Source: Sphingobium sp. 15-1 (GTDB lineage Bacteria; Pseudomonadota; Alphaproteobacteria; Sphingomonadales; Sphingomonadaceae). Taken from it: DNA of 64,000 nucleotides. The notes beneath the pieces were generated by a model, which saw only the letters and a program-made list of their open reading frames with translations, had not been told where the DNA came from and ran no database searches. The DNA lies in assembly GCF_013375535.1 (NCBI RefSeq), contig NZ_JABXJG010000001.1, positions 806,001 through 870,000 on the forward strand. Reading direction: 5' to 3'. Shown one piece after another: positions 40,363-48,341 of the stretch; positions within the stretch are counted from its first letter, which is position 1; each line of letters begins with the position of its first letter. The position numbers and the translations under genes were made by a program.

Positions 40363-41444
40363 GCCCGAAGCGCCACTGCCGTCAGTAGATCGGTCTGGGT
40401 GATGAGGCCGCGCAGCATCCGGTCGTCATCCACCACAATCGCCTCGCGCCGCCCTCCGTCGGTCAGCGGGCGCAGCAGCGCCGCCACCGGCGTATCGGCA
40501 TGCACGACATAGGGCTCGGAAGCGATGTCGCCCACGCGCTCGCCCGTCCGCGCCAGGTCCAGCGGGCCGACCACGCCATGCACGCGCCCGGCATTGTCCA
40601 GCACCGGCAAGGACAGCAGCCGCCGTTCGTGCAGCAGCTCCCGCGCCTCGGCCACCGGCTGGCCTTCCCGTACCGAGATCACGTCGCGGGACATGATCTC
40701 GCCGCAGGTCAGCCGCCCATGCGCCCGCTCGGCGGCGCGCATCTCCGCATCGTGCAGCACCACCTGCAAGTCCGCCGCATCCACGTCCAATGTCTCGCCA
40801 TAGGCCTGCAAAGCCTCTTCGACATCCTGCTCCGACGGCGAGCGCAGCAGGGGAGCGGGATCGCTGGTGCCATGGGCGCTGGGCGTCTTGGGCACGATAT
40901 GGGGATAATTATGCCCCGCCATGCGATGGAAGATGATGGCGACGGTCACGAGCAGCGCGGTGTTCACCGCCACCGGCACGAAGGCGAACATATAGCTGGG
41001 GGCGCCATGGGTGGCCCCCAGCACCGTAGACAGCGCTACCGCCCCGCCCGGAGGATGCAGGCATCGGAACAGCGACATCGCCCCGATCGCGCAGCCGACC
41101 GCCAGCGCAGCGGCGATGGTCGGATCGGGGATCAGCTTCGCCACGGTGATCCCGACCAGCGCCGACACCACATTGCCGCCAAAGACCGACCAGGGCTGGG
41201 CCAGCGGACTGGCGGGGACAGCGAAGAGCAGCACGGCCGAAGCGCCCATCGGCGCCACCAGCAGCGGATGCGCGATCCCGTTCCCCAGCATCAGCCCGCA
41301 GAGCAGGCCCGTAATCGCAATCCCGCCAATGGCCCCGCTCGCCGCCTTCAGCCGGTCTAGAAAGCCCGGTCCCGCCGGGGCAGGAACGAAGGCGCTGTAA
41401 TAGCGGCTCCAGATCAGCCGGGCGTCATTCTTCTCTTCACTCAT
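40359..41444 (-). CDS. HPP-family membrane protein with C-terminal CBS domain pair
   Basis: A 361-residue protein. The N-terminal 170 residues form an HPP transmembrane domain with the naming motif RCLHPPGGAVALSTVLGA and LLVAPMGASAVLLF. The C-terminal part from about residue 225 holds two CBS motifs (LTCGEIMSRDVISVREGQPV, and VVDDDRMLRGLITQTDLL). HPP proteins have been linked to nitrite or other anion transport, and CBS pairs usually sense adenine nucleotides. The substrate is not known here. Confidence 0.88.
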   Translation of the reverse strand: MSEEKNDARLIWSRYYSAFVPAPAGPGFLDRLKAASGAIGGIAITGLLCGLMLGNGIAHPLLVAPMGASAVLLFAVPASPLAQPWSVFGGNVVSALVGITVAKLIPDPTIAAALAVGCAIGAMSLFRCLHPPGGAVALSTVLGATHGAPSYMFAFVPVAVNTALLVTVAIIFHRMAGHNYPHIVPKTPSAHGTSDPAPLLRSPSEQDVEEALQAYGETLDVDAADLQVVLHDAEMRAAERAHGRLTCGEIMSRDVISVREGQPVAEARELLHERRLLSLPVLDNAGRVHGVVGPLDLARTGERVGDIASEPYVVHADTPVAALLRPLTDGGRREAIVVDDDRMLRGLITQTDLLTAVALRA

Positions 41445-41523
41445 CGCGCGCCGCCGCTAAAGCCCGCAGCCCCCAAGGCCAAGCGCAAATTTCCTCGGCC
41501 GTCTCAATCCGAACTTTTCAGTC

Positions 41524-41545
41524 CCCCTCCCGCAGGCGGGAGGGG
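41524..41545. repeat. Palindromic repeat (CTCCCGC family)
   Basis: CCCCTCCCGC (41524-41533) and GCGGGAGGGG (41536-41545) are perfect reverse complements with two bases between. It is a further repeat type, in the gap between the HPP gene and the alpha/beta hydrolase gene. Confidence 0.65.
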
Positions 41546-41586
41546 CTAGGAGTGGGCGCGAGCGAAGCGAGCCTCAACGCCACCCC

Positions 41587-41616
41587 AAAAAGAAAAGGGG
41601 CCGCCAAAGCAGCCCC
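41587..41616 (-). terminator. Rho-independent terminator of the alpha/beta hydrolase gene
   Basis: On the minus strand GGGGCTGC-TTTG-GCGGCCCC (one mismatch) is followed by TTTTCTTTTT (complement of 41587-41596), 26 bases after the hydrolase stop. Confidence 0.85.
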
Positions 41617-41642
41617 TCCACCTCGTCAACTTCCAACCCAGC

Positions 41643-42299
41643 TCACCGAATGGGCGAATCCGGCGAAAGCCGCATATCCAGATAATTGTCGACCGACTTC
41701 ATCAACTGATCCAGCTCATGCTCGAAAAAGTGGTTCGCGCCACGGATTTCGTCATGATGGATGGTGATGCCCTTCTGGGTACGCAGCTTGTCGACCAGCT
41801 TCTGCACGGCGCTGGCGGTCACGACCTCGTCGGCCGTCCCCTGCACGATGATGCCCGACGAAGGGCAGGGCGCCAGGAAGGAGAAGTCATACATGTTCGC
41901 AGGCGGCGCGACCGAGATGAAGCCGCGAATTTCCGGCCGCCGCATCAGCAACTGCATGCCGATCCACGCGCCGAAGGAGAAGCCCGCGATCCAGGTCGTC
42001 TGCGCCTCCGGATGGAAGCTCTGCACCCAGTCGAGCGCGGCTGCGGCGTCGCTCAACTCGCCAATGCCGTTGTCGAACGTCCCCTGGCTGCGTCCCACGC
42101 CGCGGAAATTGAACCGCAGCACCGCAAAGCCGCGCCGCACGAAGGTCTTGTAGAGCGCCTGGGTGATGCGGTCGTTCATCGTGCCGCCGCCCTGGGGATG
42201 CGGATGCAGGATCATCGCGACCGGCGCGCGCGGGCGGGGCGGGGGGCTGAAGCGGCCTTCAAGGCGACCTTCGGGACCGGGAAAGATTACGTCGGGCAT
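41643..42299 (-). CDS. Alpha/beta hydrolase (COG2945-like)
   Basis: A 218-residue hydrolase when started at the ATG at 42297-42299. HPHPQGGGTMNDRI near residue 33 and LRFNFRGVGRSQG are typical of the COG2945 branch. The nucleophile elbow is AGFSFGAWIG (Ser), and a C-terminal His lies in GANHFFEHE. Substrates of this branch are not settled; esterase or thioesterase activity is likely. It is divergent from the cysteine desulfurase pair, 114 bases away. Confidence 0.88.
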   Translation of the reverse strand: MPDVIFPGPEGRLEGRFSPPPRPRAPVAMILHPHPQGGGTMNDRITQALYKTFVRRGFAVLRFNFRGVGRSQGTFDNGIGELSDAAAALDWVQSFHPEAQTTWIAGFSFGAWIGMQLLMRRPEIRGFISVAPPANMYDFSFLAPCPSSGIIVQGTADEVVTASAVQKLVDKLRTQKGITIHHDEIRGANHFFEHELDQLMKSVDNYLDMRLSPDSPIR

Positions 42300-42413
42300 G
42301 GCACCTGTTATGGTTCTGGGCGGCGGATGCCGCGAAGGAATGGGGCGCAGCAGCATATGCTGGCGCTGCGCGACAGACCGCCTATATAGAAGTCGCCACC
42401 ATTTCCGCAATCA

Positions 42414-43538
42414 ATGAGTGTTCCCAAGTCCGTGGCTTCCGACCGTCTCTATCTGGATCACGCCGCCACCACGCCCATGCTGCCCGAGGCGAAGGCGGCG
42501 ATGGCCGAAGCGCTGGAAAGCTGGTCCAACCCCTCCAGCCCCCATGCCGACGGGAGAGCCGCCCGCGCCGTGCTGGAGGATGCCCGCCGCCGCATCGGCG
42601 CGGCGCTGGGCTGGGACGGCCATGTCATCTTCACCTCCGGCGCGAGCGAAGCCATCGCCATCGCCCTGACCCGCGCCAAGGCAAGCCGCATCCTGACCTC
42701 GCCGGTCGAACATGATTCGGTCCTGCGCGTCACGTCCAATGCGGATAGGCTGAAGGTCGACACCAATGGCCTTTTCATGAGTCATTCCCGCGAAGGCGGG
42801 AACCCATCTCCCAACATCTCCTCCCTTGCAGCGTCGGAGATGGATCCCCGCCTTCGCGGGGATGACAAAGGAGCGGCGCTCCTCGCCATCCAGCACGTCA
42901 ACAACGAAACCGGCGTCATTCAGCCTCTCGACGCCATCGACCGCAAGGGCATCATCCTCTTCGCGGACTGCGCCCAGAGCGCCGCCAAACTCCCGCTCCC
43001 CGACGCCGACATGATCGCCATCAGCGCCCATAAATTCGGCGGCCCTCCCGGCATCGGCGCGCTCCTGATCAAAGACCTCACCCTGATCCACCCCAGCGGC
43101 GGCCAGGAACAGGGCTACCGTCCCGGCACCGAAAACCTCCCCGCCATCCTCGCCATGGCCGCAGCCCTCGAAGCCCGCACCGACTGGCTCCCCAAGGCCG
43201 CCATTCTCCGCGCCAAACTCGACGCCGCCATCGAAGCGTCCGGCGGCCAGATCATCGCCCGCAACGCCCCGCGCATCGCCAATATCGCCAGCTACCGCAT
43301 GCCCGGTCTTTCGGCCCGCGCCCAGCTCATCCAGTTCGACCTCGCGGGCATTTCCGTGTCAGCGGGCAGCGCCTGCTCGTCAGGCTCGCTCAAGACCAGC
43401 CATGTCCTCCACGCCATGGGCTGGGACGAAGCGGAGGCCAGCGAAGTCATCCGGGTAAGTTTCGGCACCGCCACCAGCGAAGCCGACATGGACCGTTTCA
43501 TCGCGGCCTGGACCAAAATGGCCGAGCGCGCCCGATGA
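42414..43538 (+). CDS. Cysteine desulfurase (NifS/IscS family), with a translated palindromic repeat
   Basis: A 374-residue PLP enzyme that takes sulfur from cysteine for Fe-S clusters or thiolation. YLDHAATTPMLPEAKAAM, VIFTSGASEAIAIAL, the PLP-Lys context ISAHKFGGPPGIGALL and the active Cys in SAGSACSSGSLKTSHVL are present. Residues 122-152 (HSREGGNPSPN, DPRLRGDDKG) are translated from a palindromic repeat at 42781-42866, in frame, in the loop before NNETGVIQP. The gene overlaps the next desulfurase by 4 bases. With the ferredoxin downstream it forms an Fe-S/sulfur-transfer operon. Confidence 0.92.
   Translation: MSVPKSVASDRLYLDHAATTPMLPEAKAAMAEALESWSNPSSPHADGRAARAVLEDARRRIGAALGWDGHVIFTSGASEAIAIALTRAKASRILTSPVEHDSVLRVTSNADRLKVDTNGLFMSHSREGGNPSPNISSLAASEMDPRLRGDDKGAALLAIQHVNNETGVIQPLDAIDRKGIILFADCAQSAAKLPLPDADMIAISAHKFGGPPGIGALLIKDLTLIHPSGGQEQGYRPGTENLPAILAMAAALEARTDWLPKAAILRAKLDAAIEASGGQIIARNAPRIANIASYRMPGLSARAQLIQFDLAGISVSAGSACSSGSLKTSHVLHAMGWDEAEASEVIRVSFGTATSEADMDRFIAAWTKMAERAR
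42781..42866. repeat. Inverted pair of REP elements inserted in frame in the cysteine desulfurase gene
   Basis: TTCCCGC-GAAG-GCGGGAA (42785-42802) and ATCCCCGC-CTTC-GCGGGGAT (42844-42863) are two hairpins, with outer GTCAT/ATGAC arms at 42781-42785 and 42862-42866 closing the pair. The length keeps the frame open, and the translated part is polar and Gly/Arg-rich. Confidence 0.82.
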
Positions 43539-44635
43539 CCATCTATCTCGACTATCAGGCGACAACCCCGCTCGCCCCCGAAGCCTTTGAAGCGATGGTC
43601 CCGCTGCTCCGCGACCAGTTCGCCAATCCCCACAGCCCGCACCGCCTGGGCCGCGCCGCCACCGCGCAGGTCGAAGTCGCCCGCGCTGAAATCCTGAAGC
43701 TCCTCCCCGAAGGCGGCCGCCTCCTCTTCACCTCCGGCGCGACCGAAGCGCTCAACATGGCCATCCAGGGCGCGCCCGAAGGCGGCATCGTCACCATCGC
43801 CACCGAACATGCCGCCGTCCTCGACACGGTGGAGGCACAAGGCCGGTCGGGGGGCAGGGCAGGGCGGGCCACCACCATCCTCCCCGTCGGTCCGGGCGGC
43901 CTGATCGACCTCGACCATGCCGCCAAGGCCATCCGCCCCGGCGTGGCGCTGGTCGCCGCGATGCTGGTCAATAACGAGATCGGCGTTATCCAGCCGGTGG
44001 CGGAACTGGCCGACCTCGCCCATAGGGCAGGCGCGCTGTTCCTCTGCGACGCGGTGCAGGGCTATGGCCGCATCCCCATCCCGCCCCAATGCGACATGAT
44101 CGCGATCAGCGCCCACAAGATCCACGGCCCCAAGGGGATCGGCGCCCTCTGGCTCCGCGACGGCGTGACCCTCACCCCCATCATCCACGGCGGCGGGCAG
44201 GAGGGCGGTTTGCGCTCCGGCACCCTCTCGCCAGCCCTCTGCGCCGGATTCGGCACCGCCGCCCGCCTGATGCGCGAACGCGCCGAAGCCGACCGGGCTC
44301 ATGTCGAATCGCTATGGGAGGCGGCCCGCGCGCTTTTCTCCCAATGGACCCTCAACGGCAGCGAAACCCGCCGCTATCACGGCAATCTCAACCTCCGCCG
44401 CGCCGGAGTCGACGGCGCGCGCCTGTTGTCGGAATGCCGCGATGTCGCTTTTTCGCTCGGTAGTGCTTGCGCAAGCGGGTCCGGGCGGCCTAGCCATGTG
44501 CTGCGCGCACTCGGCCTTTCAGATGCGGAGGCGCGCGGATCGGTGCGGATCGGCTTTGGCCGCTACACGACACTGGCCGAACTGGAGGATGCCGCGAGGA
44601 GTTTGAATGGGGCAGCCCAAAAATGGGCGCCGTAA
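43535..44635 (+). CDS. Cysteine desulfurase family protein (second of tandem pair)
   Basis: A 366-residue NifS-like aminotransferase class V protein. YLDYQATTPLAPEAFEAM, LLFTSGATEALNMAI, NNEIGVIQP, ISAHKIHGPKGIGALWL (PLP-Lys) and LGSACASGSGRPSHVL (active Cys) are all present. It starts within the stop of the first copy (ATGA). Two intact desulfurase genes in a row are known in sphingomonads; a heterodimer or a division of labour is possible. Confidence 0.92.
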   Translation: MTIYLDYQATTPLAPEAFEAMVPLLRDQFANPHSPHRLGRAATAQVEVARAEILKLLPEGGRLLFTSGATEALNMAIQGAPEGGIVTIATEHAAVLDTVEAQGRSGGRAGRATTILPVGPGGLIDLDHAAKAIRPGVALVAAMLVNNEIGVIQPVAELADLAHRAGALFLCDAVQGYGRIPIPPQCDMIAISAHKIHGPKGIGALWLRDGVTLTPIIHGGGQEGGLRSGTLSPALCAGFGTAARLMRERAEADRAHVESLWEAARALFSQWTLNGSETRRYHGNLNLRRAGVDGARLLSECRDVAFSLGSACASGSGRPSHVLRALGLSDAEARGSVRIGFGRYTTLAELEDAARSLNGAAQKWAP

Positions 44636-44653
44636 AGCGGGGAATGTCGCACG

Positions 44654-44989
44654 ATGACCAGGATAGTCTTCATCAGCGCGGATGGAGAGCATAAGCAGGA
44701 GGTGGAAGCGCCGGCCGGTTCCGTGCTGCTGGAGGTAGCCCAGGCCGCCGGCCAGCCATTGGAGGGCACTTGCGAGGGCCAGATGGCCTGCTCCACCTGC
44801 CATGTCATCGTCGACGCCGCCGACTTCCCCAAGCTCAAAAAGGCGAGCGAGGATGAGGAGGATATGCTCGATCTCGCCGCCTCGGCGACCCGCACCAGCC
44901 GCCTGTCCTGCCAGATCGTGCTGGACGAAAAGCTTGAAAGCCTGACCGTCCGCATCCCCGGCGAATCCTATAATATGCAGGGAATGTAG
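44654..44989 (+). CDS. 2Fe-2S ferredoxin, adrenodoxin/Isc type
   Basis: A 111-residue ferredoxin. Cluster ligands lie in GTCEGQMACSTCHVIV (C-x5-C-x2-C) and in TSRLSCQIVL (fourth Cys). The acidic helix ASEDEEDMLDLA is typical of the adrenodoxin/IscFdx group, which passes electrons to P450s or to Fe-S assembly. Its place 18 bases after two cysteine desulfurase genes favours a role in Fe-S assembly. Confidence 0.94.
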   Translation: MTRIVFISADGEHKQEVEAPAGSVLLEVAQAAGQPLEGTCEGQMACSTCHVIVDAADFPKLKKASEDEEDMLDLAASATRTSRLSCQIVLDEKLESLTVRIPGESYNMQGM

Positions 44990-44992
44990 CCC

Positions 44993-45922
44993 TTGCCCAA
45001 ACGCCTGCTCCTTGCGGCCCTGCTGCTCGCCGTCCCGGCTTCGGCGCAGGAGGAAGCGCCGCGCCAGTCGCTGCTCCCGCCGCCGCCTCGCTATATGGTG
45101 AGCGAATCGGCCATGAAATCGGTCCGCAATCCCAAGGAGATCGAGACGGAGACAGGCGGCCGCCTCGGCGTGGCGCTGGTCGACAGCAAGGGGGCGCTGC
45201 TGCTCGGCTTCAACCGGGACGAGCGGTTCGCCATGTGCTCGACCTTCAAGGCGCCGCTCGCCGCCGCCGTCCTGACCGGCGCGGAAGGCGGCAAATTCGG
45301 GCTGGAGGGCCAGATCAGCTTCACCAAGGCCGACCTGCTGGACTATGCCCCGGTGGTCAAGAAGAACGCCAAGCGCGGCCGCATGTCGATGGAGGAACTG
45401 GCCGCCGCCGCCGTGGAGGTCAGCGACAACAGCGCCGCAAACCTGCTGCTGCCGATGATCGGCGGCCCCGAAGGCCTCACCAGATATATCCGCGCCCATG
45501 GCGACACCGTCACCCGCCTCGACCGCACCGAACCGGCGCTCAACGAAAATGCCGAGGGCGACGAGCGCGACACCACCAGCCCCGCCGCCATGGCCGGCCT
45601 GATGGGCCGCCTGATCTTCACGGACTTGAAACCTGAAAGCGCCGCCAAGCTGCGCGGCTGGCTGAACGCCAGCACGACCGGGGCCAATCGCATCAAGGCT
45701 GGCCTGCCCAAAGGCTGGACCTCCGGCAGCAAGACCGGAAGCTGTGGCACCGCCTATAATGACGTCGCGCTGGTGAAGGCCCCCTCGGGCGAGGAATATA
45801 TCCTCGCCATCTATCTCGATCATCCCACGGTGGATTCGAAGGCCGCCGAAGCCGCCATAGCCGAAACCGCCCGCGCGGCTGTGGATTTCGTCGGAAAAGC
45901 GCAGAAGACGGGGTTGGATTGA
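44993..45922 (+). CDS. Class A beta-lactamase
   Basis: A 309-residue periplasmic serine beta-lactamase with a TTG start 3 bases after the ferredoxin stop and a signal peptide (LLLAALLLAVPASAQ). All class A motifs are present: S70-TFK in AMCSTFKAPLA, SDN in EVSDNSAANLLL, E166 in RTEPALNEN, and KTG in SGSKTGSCGTAYND. Cysteines sit at Ambler positions 69 (before S70) and 238 (KTGSC), the pair that forms the disulfide in KPC/NMC-A/GES-like carbapenemases. It hydrolyses beta-lactams; the spectrum cannot be read from sequence alone. Confidence 0.95.
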   Translation: MPKRLLLAALLLAVPASAQEEAPRQSLLPPPPRYMVSESAMKSVRNPKEIETETGGRLGVALVDSKGALLLGFNRDERFAMCSTFKAPLAAAVLTGAEGGKFGLEGQISFTKADLLDYAPVVKKNAKRGRMSMEELAAAAVEVSDNSAANLLLPMIGGPEGLTRYIRAHGDTVTRLDRTEPALNENAEGDERDTTSPAAMAGLMGRLIFTDLKPESAAKLRGWLNASTTGANRIKAGLPKGWTSGSKTGSCGTAYNDVALVKAPSGEEYILAIYLDHPTVDSKAAEAAIAETARAAVDFVGKAQKTGLD

Positions 45923-45950
45923 AGATCAACGCCAGCAACCATTGGCTTTA

Positions 45951-45972
45951 TGCTCCTGCGAAGGCAGGAGCA
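45951..45972. terminator. Palindromic hairpin after the beta-lactamase gene
   Basis: TGCTCCTGC (45951-45959), loop GAAG, GCAGGAGCA (45964-45972): a perfect 9-base stem 28 bases after the bla stop. Same repeat family as 11339-11430. Probably ends the desulfurase-bla transcript. Confidence 0.7.
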
Positions 45973-46061
45973 CGGTTTCCCTTCACCAAATAACCTTCGC
46001 CCTCATCGGCGGCCTTCGCCGCACCCCCTTGCCATCCCCCCAACCTTTCGCCATATGCCGC

Positions 46062-46157
46062 GCCGGGAGTCGGGCGGACGTAGTCGTCGCGAACCTGGTC
46101 AGGTCCTGACGGAAGCAGCCACAGTGATTTCGCTGCGGGTCGTTCCGGCTCCCACCT
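46062..46157 (+). ncRNA. ffs: Bacterial small signal recognition particle RNA (4.5S)
   Basis: The conserved apical sequence CCTGGTCAGGTCCTGACGG followed by AAGCAGCC is the Ffh-binding loop of bacterial SRP RNA. The ends pair as one long hairpin (GGGAGTCGG at 46065-46073 with CCGGCTCCC at 46145-46153). The RNA joins Ffh for co-translational targeting. Its place just before dnaX-ybaB is common in alphaproteobacteria. The exact ends are estimated from pairing. Confidence 0.92.
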
Positions 46158-46270
46158 CCACACAGCGCCCGTTCGGACTGAGTCCGCCGTAGCCCACTTC
46201 TTCTTTCGATATTGAAACGAAGGCTGCCCTTCGGGTCGCCAAGCCCTGCACGAACGGCTAGAAGATTCGA

Positions 46271-47890
46271 ATGTCCGATTCCCCTCAGCCCTATCGCGTC
46301 CTTGCGCGCAAATATCGCCCGCGCAATTTCCGGGAACTGATCGGGCAGGACGCGATGGTCCAGACGCTGGGCAATGCGATCCGCCGGGGCCGCCTCGCCC
46401 ATGCCTTCCTGATGACCGGCGTGCGCGGCGTGGGCAAGACCTCCACCGCCCGCCTGATCGCCAAGGCGCTCAACTGCATCGGCCCGGACGGGCAGGGCGG
46501 CCCGACCATCGATCCCTGCGGCGTCTGCGATCCCTGCATGGCCATAGCGGAAGGCCGCCATATCGACGTGGTCGAGATGGACGCCGCCAGCCACACCGGC
46601 GTCGACGACGTGCGCGAGATCATAGAGGCGGTGCGCTACGCCGCCGTCTCCGCCCGCTACAAAATCTACATCATCGACGAAGTTCACATGCTGTCCAAGA
46701 ACGCGTTCAACGCGCTCCTGAAGACGCTGGAGGAACCCCCGGCGCATGTGAAATTCCTCTTCGCCACGACCGAAGTGAACAAGGTGCCCGTGACGGTCCT
46801 GTCGCGCTGCCAGCGCTTCGACCTGCGCCGCATCCCGGCGGAACTGCTCGCTGCCCACTTCGCCCATGTAGTCGAGGCCGAGTCGGTCGCCGCCGAGCCT
46901 GACGCCCTCTCGCTCATCGCCCAGGCCGCCGAAGGCTCCGCCCGCGACGGCCTGTCGATTCTCGACCAAGCCATAGCCCATGCCGAAATGGGCGAAGGCG
47001 CGCCGCTCGTCACCGCCTCCCAGGTCCGCGACATGCTGGGCCTGTCGGATCGCGGCTCGACCCGCCGCCTGCTCGGCCTGCTGCTGGAAGGCGACACCGG
47101 AGCGCTGCTGGGCGCGGTGCGCGACCAATATGCGCTGGGCGTCGAGCCGCTCTCCCTGATGCGCGGGCTGCTGGAACTGGTCCATGCCGTCACGCTGGTC
47201 AAGGCGGGCCGCGACATCGCCAATCCCGGCCAGTCCGCCGAGGAACGGGAGGCGCTGGCCGACTGGGCGTCGCAACTGGGTTTCGCGCCGCTCCATCGCC
47301 TCTGGCAGCTTCTCCTCAAAGGCCATGACGAGGTCGCCAGCGCCGCGCTACCCATCGAAAGTTGCGAAATGGCGCTGCTCCGCGTGATGCATGCCGCGAC
47401 CATGCCCGATCCGGGCGAGATCGCCCGCCTGCTCCGCGAAGGCGCGCCTGCTGCCTCAACAGCCTCCGCCCAGACACCCGCAGCGACTCCCTCCGGCGCA
47501 CCAGCCGCCAAACTTCCAGCCAGTTTCGAAGATCTGATCGAACTGCTTTACGCTCGCGGAAGAGGGCAATTGTCCCAGCATCTCAAGGATTGCGCCGGTC
47601 TCTCCGACTATGCGCCTCCGCTGCTGGAAATCAGCCTGACCGACCGATGGTATGGCGAAGGCGATTTCTTTCGGGAGGTCGCGCGGGCGCTCAAGGCCAT
47701 CACCGGCGTCGTCTGGCAGGTGCGGCAGGCCGATGGCCCGGTCGCGCCGACCCTGATGGCGCGGGAAAATCAGCAGCGCGAAGACGCCCGCGCTGAAATC
47801 ATGGAAACCCCGGTGGTCAAGGCGGCGTTGGCGGCCTTCCCCGATGCCGAGCTCAGCGATGAGCTTGAACAATGGAGCGCAGAGCGATGA
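46271..47890 (+). CDS. dnaX: DNA polymerase III subunit gamma/tau
   Basis: A 539-residue clamp-loader ATPase. YRVLARKYRPRNFRELIGQD leads into Walker A GVRGVGKTSTARLIAK, a zinc module with CGVCDPC, the DEAD-like IDEVHMLSKNAFNALLKTLE and sensor region TTEVNKVPVTVLSRCQRFD. The C-terminal third (Ala/Pro-rich linker then a helical domain) corresponds to the tau region. It loads the beta clamp and couples polymerase and helicase. Its stop overlaps the ybaB start (ATGA). Confidence 0.97.
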   Translation: MSDSPQPYRVLARKYRPRNFRELIGQDAMVQTLGNAIRRGRLAHAFLMTGVRGVGKTSTARLIAKALNCIGPDGQGGPTIDPCGVCDPCMAIAEGRHIDVVEMDAASHTGVDDVREIIEAVRYAAVSARYKIYIIDEVHMLSKNAFNALLKTLEEPPAHVKFLFATTEVNKVPVTVLSRCQRFDLRRIPAELLAAHFAHVVEAESVAAEPDALSLIAQAAEGSARDGLSILDQAIAHAEMGEGAPLVTASQVRDMLGLSDRGSTRRLLGLLLEGDTGALLGAVRDQYALGVEPLSLMRGLLELVHAVTLVKAGRDIANPGQSAEEREALADWASQLGFAPLHRLWQLLLKGHDEVASAALPIESCEMALLRVMHAATMPDPGEIARLLREGAPAASTASAQTPAATPSGAPAAKLPASFEDLIELLYARGRGQLSQHLKDCAGLSDYAPPLLEISLTDRWYGEGDFFREVARALKAITGVVWQVRQADGPVAPTLMARENQQREDARAEIMETPVVKAALAAFPDAELSDELEQWSAER

Positions 47891-48210
47891 AGGATCTGAA
47901 CGAAATATTGGGCATGGCCAGCCGCGTGCAGGAGGAACTGCAACGCGCCCAGGAAAATCTCGACAAGCTGGAGGTGGAGGGCAGCGCTGGCGGCGGTCTG
48001 GTCAAGGTCCGCGCTTCGGCCAAGGGGCGCATCCTTGGCGTCGCCATCGACGACAGCCTGCTCGCCGTGTCGGAAAAGCAGATGCTGGAGGATCTCATCA
48101 CCGCCGCCTTCAACGACGCGCGCAAGAAGGCCGATGAAGTCTCCAACGCCGAAATGGGCAAGATGACCGCCGGGCTGCCGCTTCCCCCCGGCTTCAAGCT
48201 GCCTTTCTGA
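47887..48210 (+). CDS. ybaB: YbaB/EbfC family nucleoid-associated protein
   Basis: A 107-residue protein with an N-terminal coiled helix (NEILGMASRVQEELQRAQEN) and the YbaB core (VKVRASAKGRILGVAIDDSL, LEDLITAAFNDARKKADE). It ends in the typical PLPPGFKLPF tail. YbaB binds DNA as a dimer. The ATG at 47887 overlaps the dnaX stop; dnaX-ybaB coupling is widely conserved. Confidence 0.96.
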   Translation: MKDLNEILGMASRVQEELQRAQENLDKLEVEGSAGGGLVKVRASAKGRILGVAIDDSLLAVSEKQMLEDLITAAFNDARKKADEVSNAEMGKMTAGLPLPPGFKLPF

Positions 48211-48265
48211 TTGAACTTATGGCAGGATCAGCCCTTATTCATCATTCCGATCCTACAAGGCATGA

Positions 48266-48295
48266 TTGAACGATGCGGCGACTCTCCCCATAAAG
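48266..48295 (+). promoter_or_regulatory. Probable heat-shock (RpoH/sigma-32) promoter of lon
   Basis: ATTGAAC (48266-48272) and CCCCATAAA (48287-48295) match the sigma-32 -35 (CTTGAA) and -10 (CCCCAT) elements with 14 bases between TTGAAC and CCCCAT. They lie about 50 bases before the lon ATG. lon is a classic heat-shock gene, which supports the call. Confidence 0.7.
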
Positions 48296-48341
48296 ACGAT
48301 GAACCGCATGATTGGGCTGACTTGATCGCCCCGGAGAGTGA

